Notes: a model not told the origin generated them from the sequence alone. A DNA stretch of 64,000 nucleotides from Actinomycetospora corticicola (GCF_013409505.1 NZ_JACCBN010000001.1:3348001-3412000), one strand, 5' to 3'; counted from the first letter of the stretch, positions 16,892 to 25,481 are shown. Numbers and translations: made by a program.

Positions 16892-18805
16892 GTGGCGCGT
16901 CGGTTCCTGACGTCGGGCGTGGGGCTCGTCCTCGCCGTCGTCGCGGTGGTGCTCACCGTGCAGGGCGTCGGGGAGACGCCGTTCCGCGCCCTCGGCGTCT
17001 CGACGCCGGACGAGGGCCTGCGGATCGCGACCCCGCTGGTGCGGATGGCCGTCGCGCTCGCGGCCGGGTTCACCCTCGGCGGGCTGGTCGCCGCCGTGGG
17101 CGTACTGCCCGGCCGGGGCCCCGGCGAGAAGGGTGACGGACGGCTCTCCGCCCACGCCTTCGTCGCGGTCCGGCGGGCCGGGCTGGCCGCCGCGGTGTGG
17201 GCGGTCGCCGCATCGGTGCTGGTCCCGCTCACCGTGATCGTGGGCACCGGGGGCAGCTCTCGCGTGCTGTCGATGCCCGACGCCTTCCTCGCCTCGACGG
17301 GCGCCCTCGAGGAGCCGGCCGGCTTCCTGGTGAGCGCGGTCGCCGCGGCCGTCGTCGCCGTGATGTGCCGCGCGACGTTCTCCTGGCGCACGGCGGTGGG
17401 CGCGCTGCTCCCCGCGGCGCTCGCGGTGGTCGCCCCCGTGGCCACGGGGGTCGTGGCGAGCGTCGGTGCCGGCCACGACATCGCGACCGACTCCGCCGTC
17501 CTCGCCGCCCTCGCCCTCGCCGTCTGGCTCGGCGTGACGGCCACGGCGAGCGCGCACCTGGCCGCCGGCCGCCCGTACGCCGAGGTCGTCCGCCGTCGGG
17601 CCCGTCGCGTCGGCCTGGTCTGCGGGCCGGTCGCCCTCGCGGGGCTCGCGATCGTCGCGGTCTACCTCGTCCGCGACGGCTGGGCCACCCTCTACGGCGC
17701 CCTCGCGGCGGTCCAGCTCGCCCTGGTGCTCGCCGCCCTCGTCCTCCACCTCCGCGGCGCCTTCTTCCCGACGGCCGGTCTGGTCGCCGCGGCGACGGCC
17801 GTCACCGGCCTGCTCGCCGCCGGGCTCCCGCCCGGCCTGCTGCGTTCCGCGAGCGCGCAGGAGACGCTGATCGGGTTCGAACTGCCCGGGCCGCCGACCG
17901 TGCTGACCCTGCTCGCGCCGGGCCGGTTCAGCGTGCTGCTCGACGTCCTGGCGCTCACGCTGGCCGGGCTCTACGTCGCGGGGGTCGTGCGGCTGCGGCG
18001 CCGCGGCGACGCGTGGCCCCCCGGCCGCACCGCGGCGTGGGTCGGCGGCTGCGCGCTGCTGGTGTGGACCACCACGAGCGGCTTCGGCGAGTACGCGATG
18101 GCCATGTTCAGCGTGCACATGGGCAGCCACATGCTGCTCTCGATGCTCGTGCCGATCCTGCTGGTGCTCGGCGGGCCGGTGACGCTGTCGCTGCGGGCCC
18201 TGCCGTCGGGCGAGGACCCCAGCGGTCCCCGCGACTGGCTGCTCTCGCTCATCGCCTCGCCGGTGTCGCGGTTCCTCACGCACCCCGTGGTGTCGCTCGT
18301 GGTGTTCGTCGGCTCGTTCTACGCGCTGTACTTCTCGCCGATCTACGAGGCCGCGCTGCCGTACCACTGGGCCCACCAGCTGATGTACCTGCACTTCATG
18401 GCCACCGGCTACCTGTTCTTCTGGCCGATCATCGGGGTCGACCGCTCCCCGCGGCCGCTGCCGCACGTCGCCCGGCTCGCGCTGCTGCTCGCCTCCATGC
18501 CGTTCCACGCCTTCTTCGGGGTGGCGCTGCTCGGCGCCGACACCGTCATCGGCGCGCGGTTCTTCGGCGACCTCGCCCTGCCGTGGGTGCCGGACCTGCT
18601 GCGCGACCAGTCGCTCGGCGGCGGGATCGCGTGGGCCGCGGGCGAGGTGCCGCTGCTGGTCGTCGTCATCGCGCTGCTGGTCCAGTGGTCACGCCACGAC
18701 CGCGTCGAGGGCGAGCGGCACGACCGGCGCGCCGACCGCGACGGCGACGCCGAGCTCACCGCCTACAACGCGATGCTCGCCGACCTCGCCCGCAGCCGCC
18801 GCTGA
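16892..18805 (+). CDS. CopD-like/CtaG fusion membrane protein
   Basis: A 637-residue polytopic membrane protein. The N-terminal half is CopD-like (about eight helices, VRMAVALAAGFTLGGLVAAVG). The C-terminal half is Caa3-type CtaG (AMAMFSVHMGSHMLLSMLVP, RFLTHPVVSLVVFVGSFYALYF, YHWAHQLMYLHFMATGYLFFWPIIGVD, MPFHAFFGVALL) with the conserved His/Met positions. Proteins of this fusion type take part in copper uptake or delivery to cytochrome oxidase. GTG 16892 is the start (GAGGAGG about 12 bases upstream). Its first codons overlap a copy of the dispersed motif TTCCTGACGTCGGG (16904-16917). Followed by a strong hairpin terminator. A shorter CtaG paralogue is at 48905. Confidence 0.85.
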   Translation: MARRFLTSGVGLVLAVVAVVLTVQGVGETPFRALGVSTPDEGLRIATPLVRMAVALAAGFTLGGLVAAVGVLPGRGPGEKGDGRLSAHAFVAVRRAGLAAAVWAVAASVLVPLTVIVGTGGSSRVLSMPDAFLASTGALEEPAGFLVSAVAAAVVAVMCRATFSWRTAVGALLPAALAVVAPVATGVVASVGAGHDIATDSAVLAALALAVWLGVTATASAHLAAGRPYAEVVRRRARRVGLVCGPVALAGLAIVAVYLVRDGWATLYGALAAVQLALVLAALVLHLRGAFFPTAGLVAAATAVTGLLAAGLPPGLLRSASAQETLIGFELPGPPTVLTLLAPGRFSVLLDVLALTLAGLYVAGVVRLRRRGDAWPPGRTAAWVGGCALLVWTTTSGFGEYAMAMFSVHMGSHMLLSMLVPILLVLGGPVTLSLRALPSGEDPSGPRDWLLSLIASPVSRFLTHPVVSLVVFVGSFYALYFSPIYEAALPYHWAHQLMYLHFMATGYLFFWPIIGVDRSPRPLPHVARLALLLASMPFHAFFGVALLGADTVIGARFFGDLALPWVPDLLRDQSLGGGIAWAAGEVPLLVVVIALLVQWSRHDRVEGERHDRRADRDGDAELTAYNAMLADLARSRR

Positions 18806-18830
18806 CCGCAGCGACCCGACCGCGCGTCGG

Positions 18831-18870
18831 ACCCGTCGTCGGGAAGCCTCCGGTGTTCCCGACGACGGGT
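18831..18870. terminator. Hairpin terminator built from dispersed motif
   Basis: ACCCGTCGTCGGGAA (18831-18845) and TTCCCGACGACGGGT (18856-18870) are perfect 15-bp arms around a 10-base loop, 25 bp after the CtaG fusion stop and 13 bp before the DsbA-like gene. Both arms are copies of the dispersed TTCCYGACGNCGGG motif. Confidence 0.8.
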
Positions 18871-18883
18871 CGTTGTCGCGCGT

Positions 18884-19630
18884 ATGAGCGAGCGCGCGGG
18901 GGTCGAGGAGCGGCGGCGGAGGTCGCGGGTGCCGATGGTGGTCGGGATCGTCGTCGTGGCGGTGCTGGCCGTGGTGATCGGCGGCGTCATGCTGACGCAG
19001 CGCTCCGCGTCGACCGGCACGGCCGACCCGACGACGCCGGCCGGCTCGATCCCGATCTCGCGCGCGGGCACGCCGTTCCCCGTCGTGGTGGACGATGGCG
19101 TGGTCGTCGCCGGGCGGTCCGCGCCGCACACGCTCGACGTGTACGAGGACGCGCTGTGCCCGGCCTGCCAGTCCTTCGAGGCCCGGGGCGGCGCGCGGAT
19201 CGCCAAGGTCGTGGCCGAGGGGAAGCTGCGCGTCCGCTACCACCTGGTCAACATGCTCGACCAGCGCTCCGAGCCCGCCGGGTACTCCACGCTCGGCGGC
19301 AACGCCATGCTCTGCGGCGCCGAGAACGGGATCTTCCCCGACCTGCACGTCAGCCTCTACACCGCGCAGCCCGAGGAGAACGGCACCGGCTACACCGCCG
19401 ACCAGCTCGTCGACCTCGGGAAGCGGCTCGGCGCCGGACCGGGCTACGCCGACTGCGTCCGCAGCGGCAAGCACGACCAGGCGATCGCGGCCAACTTCGC
19501 GGCGGCCTCGAAGGACCCGGACCTGCACCACCAGCAGACCGGCGCCTTCGGCACCCCCGCCCTGGTCTTCGACGGGAAGATGCTTCAGCCCGGGGACGCG
19601 CGCCTGGACGCGGTCGCCCCGCCCTTGTAG
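18884..19630 (+). CDS. Membrane-anchored DsbA-type thioredoxin-fold protein
   Basis: A 248-residue exported thiol oxidoreductase. A basic N-terminus (ERRRRSR) and one hydrophobic helix (VPMVVGIVVVAVLAVVIGGVM) anchor it; the catalytic domain carries DALCPACQSFE (CPAC) and the cis-Pro loop GTPALVF. Two further cysteines (AMLCGAENG; YADCVRSG) may form a structural disulfide. DsbA-type proteins introduce or isomerise disulfides outside the membrane. The VKOR homologue at 22262 is the natural partner that reoxidises it. ATG 18884 as the start. It converges on copA across a 40-bp palindrome. Confidence 0.88.
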   Translation: MSERAGVEERRRRSRVPMVVGIVVVAVLAVVIGGVMLTQRSASTGTADPTTPAGSIPISRAGTPFPVVVDDGVVVAGRSAPHTLDVYEDALCPACQSFEARGGARIAKVVAEGKLRVRYHLVNMLDQRSEPAGYSTLGGNAMLCGAENGIFPDLHVSLYTAQPEENGTGYTADQLVDLGKRLGAGPGYADCVRSGKHDQAIAANFAAASKDPDLHHQQTGAFGTPALVFDGKMLQPGDARLDAVAPPL

Positions 19631-19641
19631 GTGCTCCGCAG

Positions 19642-19681
19642 GTGAGCACTAAGTGGGGCTATAGCCCCACTTAGTGCTCAC
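19642..19681. terminator. 40-bp perfect palindrome, shared terminator
   Basis: Two perfect 20-bp arms (19642-19661 and 19662-19681) with no spacer, centred on GGCTATAGCC. It starts 12 bp after the DsbA-like stop and contains the last codons and stop of copA (TAA at 19671-19673). It almost certainly terminates both convergent transcripts. Confidence 0.85.
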
Positions 19682-22133
19682 GAGCGAACCGCCGGAGCCG
19701 CAGGCTGTTCCCGACGACGAAGATGCTCGACAGGCCCATCGCCGCTCCGGCGATCATCGGGTTGAGCAGGCCGAACACCGCGAGCGGCAGGGCCGCGACG
19801 TTGTAGGCGAAGGCCCAGAAGAGGTTGCCGCGGATCGTCGCGAGCGTGCGGCGGGCCAGGCGCAGGGCGTCGGTGACCGAGCGGAGGTCGTCGCCGACCA
19901 GCGTCAGGTCGCCCGCGTCGACGGCGAGCGCGGAGCCCGTGCCCATCGCCAGACCGAGGTCCGCCCGGGCGAGGGCGGCCGCGTCGTTCACCCCGTCGCC
20001 GACCATCGCGACCGTGTGCCCCTCGGCGCGCAGCCGGTCCACCACGTCCGCCTTGTCGGTGGGCAGCACCTCGGCGATCACGTCCTCCGGCGCGATGCCG
20101 ACCTCGTGGGCCACGGCGTGCGCGGCGGCCGGGTTGTCGCCGGTGAGCAGCATCGGGCGGAGCTTCATCGCCCGCATCCGGGCCACGGCCTCGGCCGACG
20201 TCTCCCGCACGGTGTCCCCGACGGCGAGGACCGCGCGCGGGACCGGCTCCCCGTCGGGGGTGTCGGCCCACGCGAGGACGACGGCGGTGGCGCCGGTCGC
20301 CTCGGCCTCGACGAACGCGGCGTCCAGGTCGGCCGGGAGGTCCCCCACGAGACGTCGGCGGCCGATCACGGCGGGGGCGCCGTCGACGATCCCGCGCACC
20401 CCGAGGCCGTCGAGCACCTCGATGACGGTCGCCTCCGTCGACGATGTGGCGTTCCTGCCCCTGGACGACAGCAACGACGCGTCGCTGCCACCGGTGTCGC
20501 TGTCACCGGTCGAGAGGGCGGCCTCGACGAGGGCCCGGGCGACGGGGTGGTCGACCTCCGCCTCGAGCGCGGCGACCCGGCGCCGGACGTCGGACTCGGC
20601 CACACCCGTCGTCAGGAAGGAGGAGCGGAGCGACATGCGGCCGGTGGTGACGGTGCCGGTCTTGTCGAGGACGACGGTGTCGATCTTCCGTGAGGTCTCG
20701 AGGACCTGCGGTCCGCGCAGCAGGATGCCGAGCTGGCGGCCGCGGCCGGAGGCGACGGCGAGGGCGGTCGGGGTGGCGAGGCCGAGCGCGCAGGGGCAGG
20801 CCACGACGAGGACGGCCATCGCGGCGGCCACGGCGAAGGCCGGGTCGGCGTCGGCGAACCACCAGAAGCCGAGCGTGTAGAGCGCCAGGACCATGACGAC
20901 GGGCACGAAGCGGCCGGCGATCGTGTCGGCGAGCCGCTGGACCGACGCCTTGCCGAGCTGCGCGTCCTGCACCCGGCGGGTGAGGCGCGCCCATTGGGTG
21001 TCCTCGCCGACGCCGGTGGCGCGCACCGCGACCCGGCCGGTGGTGACGACCGTGCCCGCGAGCACCCGCGTGCCCGGGCCGGCGTCGACCGGCACCGACT
21101 CGCCGGTCATCGCAGCGACGTCGAGGGTGGCCGTGCCGTGCTCGACGACGCCGTCGACCGGCACCGTCTCGCCGGGGAGCACCGCGACGTGGTCTCCGGC
21201 CGCGACGTTGCCGACCGGTACCCGCAGTGCCCGCTCCCCCACCAGCAGCCGCGCGTCGGGGGTGGCGTGCTCGTCGGCACCCGCACCCCCGTCGGCCAGG
21301 GCCTTCCGACGACCGCGCAGCTCGATCCAGCGCCCGACGAGCACGGCGGTGACGATCGCGACCGCGGTCTCCAGGTAGATCGTGCGCGTCCCGCCGAAGG
21401 GGTCCGGGCCGGGGATGATCGAGATGCGGTGCCGCACCCCGCCGAGCCCGGCGTCGCCGAGGAAGAGCGTGTAGACCGACCAGCCGAACGCCGCGAGCAC
21501 ACCGACCGACACGAGCGTGTCCATCGTCAGGGACCCGTGGCGCAGGTGCTTCGCGGCCGCCCGGTGGAAGCGCCAGCCGCCCCAGAACACGACCGGCGCG
21601 GCCAGGACCAGCGAGAACCACTGCCAGTACCGGAACTGCCAGGCGTAGTTCATGGCGATCGCGATGACCGGCACCGACAGGGCCAGGCACACGAGCGCGC
21701 GCTGCTTGAGGTCGGACAGCTCGGGGTCGTCGGCGGGCCGGTCGCCCGTCGGTGCCTGATGTTCCTCCGCGTGAGGGGACCCCTCGAGCGCTTCTAGCGC
21801 TCGAATCGTCCCCTCGTGTTCGGTCGCCGGCCCGCTCGACCGTTCGCCAGGGGAGGATTCGAGCGCTCCTGTGGCGTGAGGGTTCCCCTCACGCCGGGGG
21901 GCAGGAGGGGCGGCGGCCACCACGGATGCGCCGAACCCCAGCTTCTCCACCGTCCGCACGAGCACGTCGACGTCGCCGGGGTGCGTCACCCGGGCCCGGC
22001 CGGTGGCGAGGTTGACCTGCGCGTCGACGCCGGGGAGCTTGCCCAGCCGGCGCTCGATCCGCGCCACACAGGCGCCGCAGGTCATGCCGGTGACGGCGAG
22101 CTCGGTGGTGACGGGGGCGTCGGTGACGGTCAC
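19671..22133 (-). CDS. copA: Cu(+)-exporting P1B-type ATPase CopA
   Basis: An 820-residue P-type ATPase. It has one N-terminal heavy-metal domain (GMTCGACVARIE), TM6 CPC (VACPCALGLATP), phosphorylation DKTGT, TGES loop (MTGESVPVD), HP of the N-domain (DHPVARAL) and GDGVND. TM7 has YN and TM8 MGLSS, the Cu(+) class (P1B-1) pattern. Two segments are foreign to the family. The linker between metal domain and TM1 (about residues 80-125) is encoded by a cluster of inverted repeats (21773-21895). An N-domain insert (about 545-575, SLLSSRGRNATSS) is encoded by a 51-bp repeat also found at 45749. Both keep frame. GTG 22133 start. VKOR lies upstream on the same strand. Confidence 0.92.
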   Translation of the reverse strand: MTVTDAPVTTELAVTGMTCGACVARIERRLGKLPGVDAQVNLATGRARVTHPGDVDVLVRTVEKLGFGASVVAAAPPAPRREGNPHATGALESSPGERSSGPATEHEGTIRALEALEGSPHAEEHQAPTGDRPADDPELSDLKQRALVCLALSVPVIAIAMNYAWQFRYWQWFSLVLAAPVVFWGGWRFHRAAAKHLRHGSLTMDTLVSVGVLAAFGWSVYTLFLGDAGLGGVRHRISIIPGPDPFGGTRTIYLETAVAIVTAVLVGRWIELRGRRKALADGGAGADEHATPDARLLVGERALRVPVGNVAAGDHVAVLPGETVPVDGVVEHGTATLDVAAMTGESVPVDAGPGTRVLAGTVVTTGRVAVRATGVGEDTQWARLTRRVQDAQLGKASVQRLADTIAGRFVPVVMVLALYTLGFWWFADADPAFAVAAAMAVLVVACPCALGLATPTALAVASGRGRQLGILLRGPQVLETSRKIDTVVLDKTGTVTTGRMSLRSSFLTTGVAESDVRRRVAALEAEVDHPVARALVEAALSTGDSDTGGSDASLLSSRGRNATSSTEATVIEVLDGLGVRGIVDGAPAVIGRRRLVGDLPADLDAAFVEAEATGATAVVLAWADTPDGEPVPRAVLAVGDTVRETSAEAVARMRAMKLRPMLLTGDNPAAAHAVAHEVGIAPEDVIAEVLPTDKADVVDRLRAEGHTVAMVGDGVNDAAALARADLGLAMGTGSALAVDAGDLTLVGDDLRSVTDALRLARRTLATIRGNLFWAFAYNVAALPLAVFGLLNPMIAGAAMGLSSIFVVGNSLRLRRFAREH
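20446..20496 (-). repeat. 51-bp dispersed repeat, copy inside copA
   Basis: This segment of the copA N-domain coding region matches the intergenic segment 45749-45799 at about 44 of 51 positions without gaps, including an identical 23-base core at 20461-20483. Ends are GTGGC and its inverse. It encodes a Ser/Gly/Asn-rich stretch not expected in CopA, so it looks like an in-frame insertion of an intergenic repeat. Confidence 0.75.
21773..21895. repeat. Cluster of inverted repeats inside copA linker
   Basis: TCGAGCGCT (21784-21792) pairs with AGCGCTCGA (21796-21804) and is flanked by GAGGGGA (21773-21779) and TCCCCTC (21809-21815). Further on, GGCGTGAGGG (21873-21882) pairs with CCCTCACGCC (21886-21895). 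The units GCGTGAGGG and TCGAGCGCT both recur within the block, giving a mosaic. It codes for the CopA linker but has the structure of an intergenic repeat. Confidence 0.75.
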
Positions 22134-22261
22134 GCCGGAAAGCTAGACAGGCCCGTCGTCGGGAGGGCCGGTCCCTGAGTCACCCCCGGGGCGCGGGCCG
22201 ACCACCGGCGCGGGCCCGACGACGAGCGGTCTCCTGGCTGCTCCGGTCGGACCAGCGACTC

Positions 22262-22978
22262 TCAGGCGAGGCCCACCATGGCGCCGAAGTAGGCCGGGAA
22301 GCTCGCCACGATCGCCACGACGATCACGAGGTACCAGGCCGCGAGACCCCACCCGTGCCGCCGGACGATGGCCGGACCGCCCGGCTCACCGCCGAGGTTC
22401 CCCTCGCGCAGGTTGTGCATGGTCGTGAACCAGAAGATCGCGAGCACGGCGACCCAGGCCACCATGCAGTACGGGCACAGCGCGTGGATCACGATCAGCG
22501 ACTGGGCGATCAGCCAGTGCACGAACGCGACGCCCGCGAACGCCCCGACCTGCAGCGCCTGCCAGTACCAGCGCGGCAGCTCGACCCGCGCCAGCACGAG
22601 GGCGCCGGAGACGACCACGAGCGGGAACGTCACGAGCCCGATCACCGGGTTCGGGAAGCCGAGCAGGGACGCCTGCCAGGTCTTCATGATCGTCCCGCAC
22701 GAGAGGACGGGGTCGATCGAGCAGCTGGGGACGTAGTCGGGGTTCGCGAGCAGGTCGAGCTTCTCGACGAGCAGCACGAGCGACACGACCAGGCCGACCA
22801 GCCCACCGACCAGCAGCACCCACCCGACGCCGCGGACCGACCCGGCGCCGTCGTCGACCTCGACGTCCGCCACCGGCTCCGGGGCCGGCGGCATCGCGCT
22901 CGCCATCGGCGCGGTCGGGGCCGCTGGACCCGGCTCCGCCGTCGCGACGCTCCCGCGGTGCCTGCCGTGCTCGGCCAT
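22262..22978 (-). CDS. Vitamin K epoxide reductase (VKOR) family protein
   Basis: A 238-residue membrane protein of the bacterial VKOR family, which reoxidises DsbA-like proteins using a quinone. It has an Ala/Pro-rich cytoplasmic N-terminus, then helices with the loop cysteines CSIDPVLSC and the active CPYC (IHALCPYCMVAWV), plus the conserved Ser/Asn region (GFPNPVIGLV). ATG 22978 is chosen because GGAGGAG sits six bases upstream; a GTG 15 bases earlier is less likely. It is 128 bp upstream of copA on the same strand and close to the convergent DsbA-like gene, together forming a disulfide-bond pathway. Confidence 0.9.
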   Translation of the reverse strand: MAEHGRHRGSVATAEPGPAAPTAPMASAMPPAPEPVADVEVDDGAGSVRGVGWVLLVGGLVGLVVSLVLLVEKLDLLANPDYVPSCSIDPVLSCGTIMKTWQASLLGFPNPVIGLVTFPLVVVSGALVLARVELPRWYWQALQVGAFAGVAFVHWLIAQSLIVIHALCPYCMVAWVAVLAIFWFTTMHNLREGNLGGEPGGPAIVRRHGWGLAAWYLVIVVAIVASFPAYFGAMVGLA

Positions 22979-23112
22979 GCTCGTCTCCTCCACGTCACAC
23001 GATGCCGTCGACTCCTCCGGTCGTCCGGCGGGTCGTGCGAGTTCCCATCCTCATCCTGACGTGTCCGACTCCGGTGAACGCGCCCACCTCCCGCCACGAC
23101 GGTGGCCGTGAT

Positions 23113-23260
23113 CGCGAGGGTGACATCAGGCAGCTCCGAGCGCTCCGGACCGTGCCTGGTGTGCGTTTCGCGGCCGGGAGGCTCGCGCCCTGCCGCGCGA
23201 GAGTCACTTCAGGCAGGCCGGACGGCCCGGCGGCCTGCCTGGTGTGCGTCTCGCGGCGGG
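23113..23260. repeat. Imperfect tandem duplication, about 84 bp period
   Basis: Two adjacent units share GCGAG-GTSAC-TTCAGGCAG-like starts (23113 and 23197) and nearly identical ends GCCTGGTGTGCGTyTCGCGGC (from 23154 and 23237). The second unit contains a perfect hairpin. It fills the gap between VKOR and the DUF302 gene; no gene is seen. Confidence 0.7.
23210..23241 (-). terminator. Hairpin terminator after DUF302 gene
   Basis: CAGGCAGGCCG (23210-23220) and CGGCCTGCCTG (23231-23241) are perfect 11-bp arms around 10 bases, 21 bp downstream of the DUF302 gene stop. Confidence 0.65.
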
Positions 23261-23261
23261 G

Positions 23262-23741
23262 TCAGGCGCCGAGCGCTTCGAGCAGGCGCTCCACTGCGTC
23301 GTCGAGCTCGCCCCCGACCTCGCTGATCGCCGCGTTCCCGTAGCTGGAGAAGTAGCTGCTCGGCCGGTCGACGACGAGGTGCGTCGCGCCCTGCGGGTCG
23401 TCGTGGATCAGCATGCGCAGGGGTGCGTGCAGCATGACCTGGGGGTCGTGGCGCGCCATCCGCTCCGCGGTCACGTGGTTGCCCACCAGGTAGGCCACGG
23501 CCCGGCCGGAGAACGCCGACCCGGCCGTCCCCGCGCCCACGTCGACCCGCCAGTAGACGAGGAAGCCCTGCGGCGCCCCGTTCGTGAGGGCCACCGCCTG
23601 ATCCCACGTCTCCGCGGATTCGAGCGCGGCGACGTCGATCGGCGGCACGAGTCGCTCGAAGGCGGCGACGACGTCGTCGAAGGCCCCGGGGAGGACGACG
23701 TCCTGGCGCTCGACCTCGTGGGTGGTGACGGAACGGGACAC
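23262..23741 (-). CDS. DUF302 domain protein
   Basis: A 159-residue soluble protein matching DUF302 (LVYWRVDVGAGTAG, YLVGNHVTAERMARHDPQVMLHAPLRMLIHDD, HLVVDRPSSYFSSYG). The family is small, of unknown biochemical role, and is often found with redox or metal genes. No signal peptide. It follows the MFS gene by 24 bp on the same strand and may be cotranscribed with it, thus sharing TetR control (inference). Confidence 0.75.
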   Translation of the reverse strand: MSRSVTTHEVERQDVVLPGAFDDVVAAFERLVPPIDVAALESAETWDQAVALTNGAPQGFLVYWRVDVGAGTAGSAFSGRAVAYLVGNHVTAERMARHDPQVMLHAPLRMLIHDDPQGATHLVVDRPSSYFSSYGNAAISEVGGELDDAVERLLEALGA

Positions 23742-23765
23742 GGGATGCCTCCGGGAGTCGGGTGG

Positions 23766-25481
23766 TCAGGCGACGGGGGTGGCCGGGTCGCGGCGGGCCA
23801 GCGCGAGGTCGGCCTGCTGGCCCACCGCGACGCGGGCGGCGGACGGCCGGTGCCCGGCAGCGGAGACGAGCACGATCACGTGGTCCGCCACGCCCTCGAG
23901 GAGGGCCCGGAAGCGGCCCCCGTCCTCGGTCGCGGCGCGGGCGAGCTGCGCCCCGGAGGCGTCGATGACGGTGATGACGGCTCCGCGCACGGCCCGGCCG
24001 TCCGCGTCCCGCACGCTCCCGTGCACGACCGGACCACGCCCGTCGTCGGGACGGGAGGCCTCCGGCGCGGCCACGGTCGCCGGTTCCGGCGACGACACCG
24101 ATACCGGCGCGGGCGTCCGCTGCCGCGTGACCACCGCGAGGACGAGCCCGCACAGCACCGCCACCCCGGCCGCCGCGACGAGCAGCCACCACCCGGCCCG
24201 GACCGAGCCGAACTCCGACGGCCGGCCGGTCGTCTGCACGCCGATCACGGACACGAGCAGCGCGACCCCGAGCACCGACCCGACCTGACGCGCCGTGTTG
24301 ATCAGCGACGACCCGGAGCCCCATTGCGCGGCGGGCAGCGCGGAGCCGACCACGGAGGACAGCGTCGGCAGGATCAGCCCGACGCCCAGCCCGGTCAGCA
24401 GCTGGCCGGGGAGCATCCCGGCGGCGTAGTCGGGGGTCAGGCCGAGGTGCGTGAGCCACCACAGCGGGCCGGCCCCGAAGGCCAGTGCCCCGAGCGTGGC
24501 CGTCGCGCCGATCCCGATCCGCGCCGACAGGTGCCCGGCCAGCCGCGAGACCACCACCACGACGGCGGGTCCGGGGCTCAGCGCGATCCCCGCGAGCGGG
24601 GCCGACCAGCCCCAGGTCCCGGTCAGGTAGAGGACGTTGACCACGAGCATCCCGGCGAAGGCCGTGGTGAACGCGAACATTGTCAGCGCCGCGAACCCGA
24701 CGGCGGGGACGCGGACGACGGCGAGGTCGAGCGCGGGGACGGCGTGGCGGCGGGAGCGCACCACGACCGCGACGAGCCCGAGCACGGCGACGACGAACCC
24801 GACGACGACGGGCGTCGACGACCAGCCGCTCTCGGGCGCCCGGACCAGGGCATAGGCCAGGGAGCCGACCCCGACGATGAGGGCGAGCGCCCCGAGCAGG
24901 TCCGGCGTGCCCGTGCGGGCGCCGTCGGACTCGCGCAGCACCCGCATCCCGGCGACCAGCGCGACCAGTCCCACCGGCACGTTGACGAGGAACACCCAGT
25001 GCCACGACGCCTCGACCAGCAGCCCGCCGAGGGGCGGCCCGAGCGCCGCGGCGACCGCGCCGATCGAGGCCCAGGCGCCCACCGCGTGGCTGCGCCGCTC
25101 CGCCGGGTACGCGGCGAGCAGCAGCGACAGCGACGTCGGCATGACGAAGGCCGCGCCCACCGCCTGCACCGCCCGGGCGGCGACGATGAACCACACCGTC
25201 GGGGCGACGGCGCAGGCGGCCGACGCGACGGTGAACACGGCGAGGCCGACGAGGAAGATCCGCTTGTGCCCGTACCGGTCGGCCAGCCGCCCGGCCAGCG
25301 CGAGGAACGCCGCGAACACCACGGTGTAGCCGTTCAGGATCCACGACATCTGGCCGAGGTCCGTGCCGGGGAAGTCGGCGCGGATGTCGGGGAACGCGAT
25401 GTTCACGATGAACAGGTCGAGGCTGGACAGGAACGCCGCGGCCGAGGCGATGAGCAGGACGAGGCCGGGTCTCGGGGGCAT
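23766..25481 (-). CDS. DHA2-type MFS transporter with extra C-terminal domain
   Basis: A 571-residue drug/H+ antiporter-like transporter with about 14 helices (MPPRPGLVLLIASAAAFLSSLD, GRLADRYGHKRIFLVG, WASIGAVAAALGPPLGGLL). After the last helix a Pro/Ala linker leads to an 80-residue domain (GPVVHGSVRDADGRAVRGAVITVIDASG) like the carboxypeptidase-regulatory beta-sandwich, an unusual tail for an MFS pump. An ATG at 25559 gives a longer frame, but that extension contains the TetR palindrome at 25513-25532, so ATG 25481 (GAAGAGG upstream) is preferred. The TetR gene lies just upstream, so a substrate-induced efflux system is likely. Confidence 0.85.
   Translation of the reverse strand: MPPRPGLVLLIASAAAFLSSLDLFIVNIAFPDIRADFPGTDLGQMSWILNGYTVVFAAFLALAGRLADRYGHKRIFLVGLAVFTVASAACAVAPTVWFIVAARAVQAVGAAFVMPTSLSLLLAAYPAERRSHAVGAWASIGAVAAALGPPLGGLLVEASWHWVFLVNVPVGLVALVAGMRVLRESDGARTGTPDLLGALALIVGVGSLAYALVRAPESGWSSTPVVVGFVVAVLGLVAVVVRSRRHAVPALDLAVVRVPAVGFAALTMFAFTTAFAGMLVVNVLYLTGTWGWSAPLAGIALSPGPAVVVVVSRLAGHLSARIGIGATATLGALAFGAGPLWWLTHLGLTPDYAAGMLPGQLLTGLGVGLILPTLSSVVGSALPAAQWGSGSSLINTARQVGSVLGVALLVSVIGVQTTGRPSEFGSVRAGWWLLVAAAGVAVLCGLVLAVVTRQRTPAPVSVSSPEPATVAAPEASRPDDGRGPVVHGSVRDADGRAVRGAVITVIDASGAQLARAATEDGGRFRALLEGVADHVIVLVSAAGHRPSAARVAVGQQADLALARRDPATPVA

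Noticed and set aside
17333-17342. A CCTGGTGAGC match resembling half of the LAL box
   Set aside because: It is inside the CopD/CtaG coding sequence, lacks the CCAGGG half and the tenth base differs.
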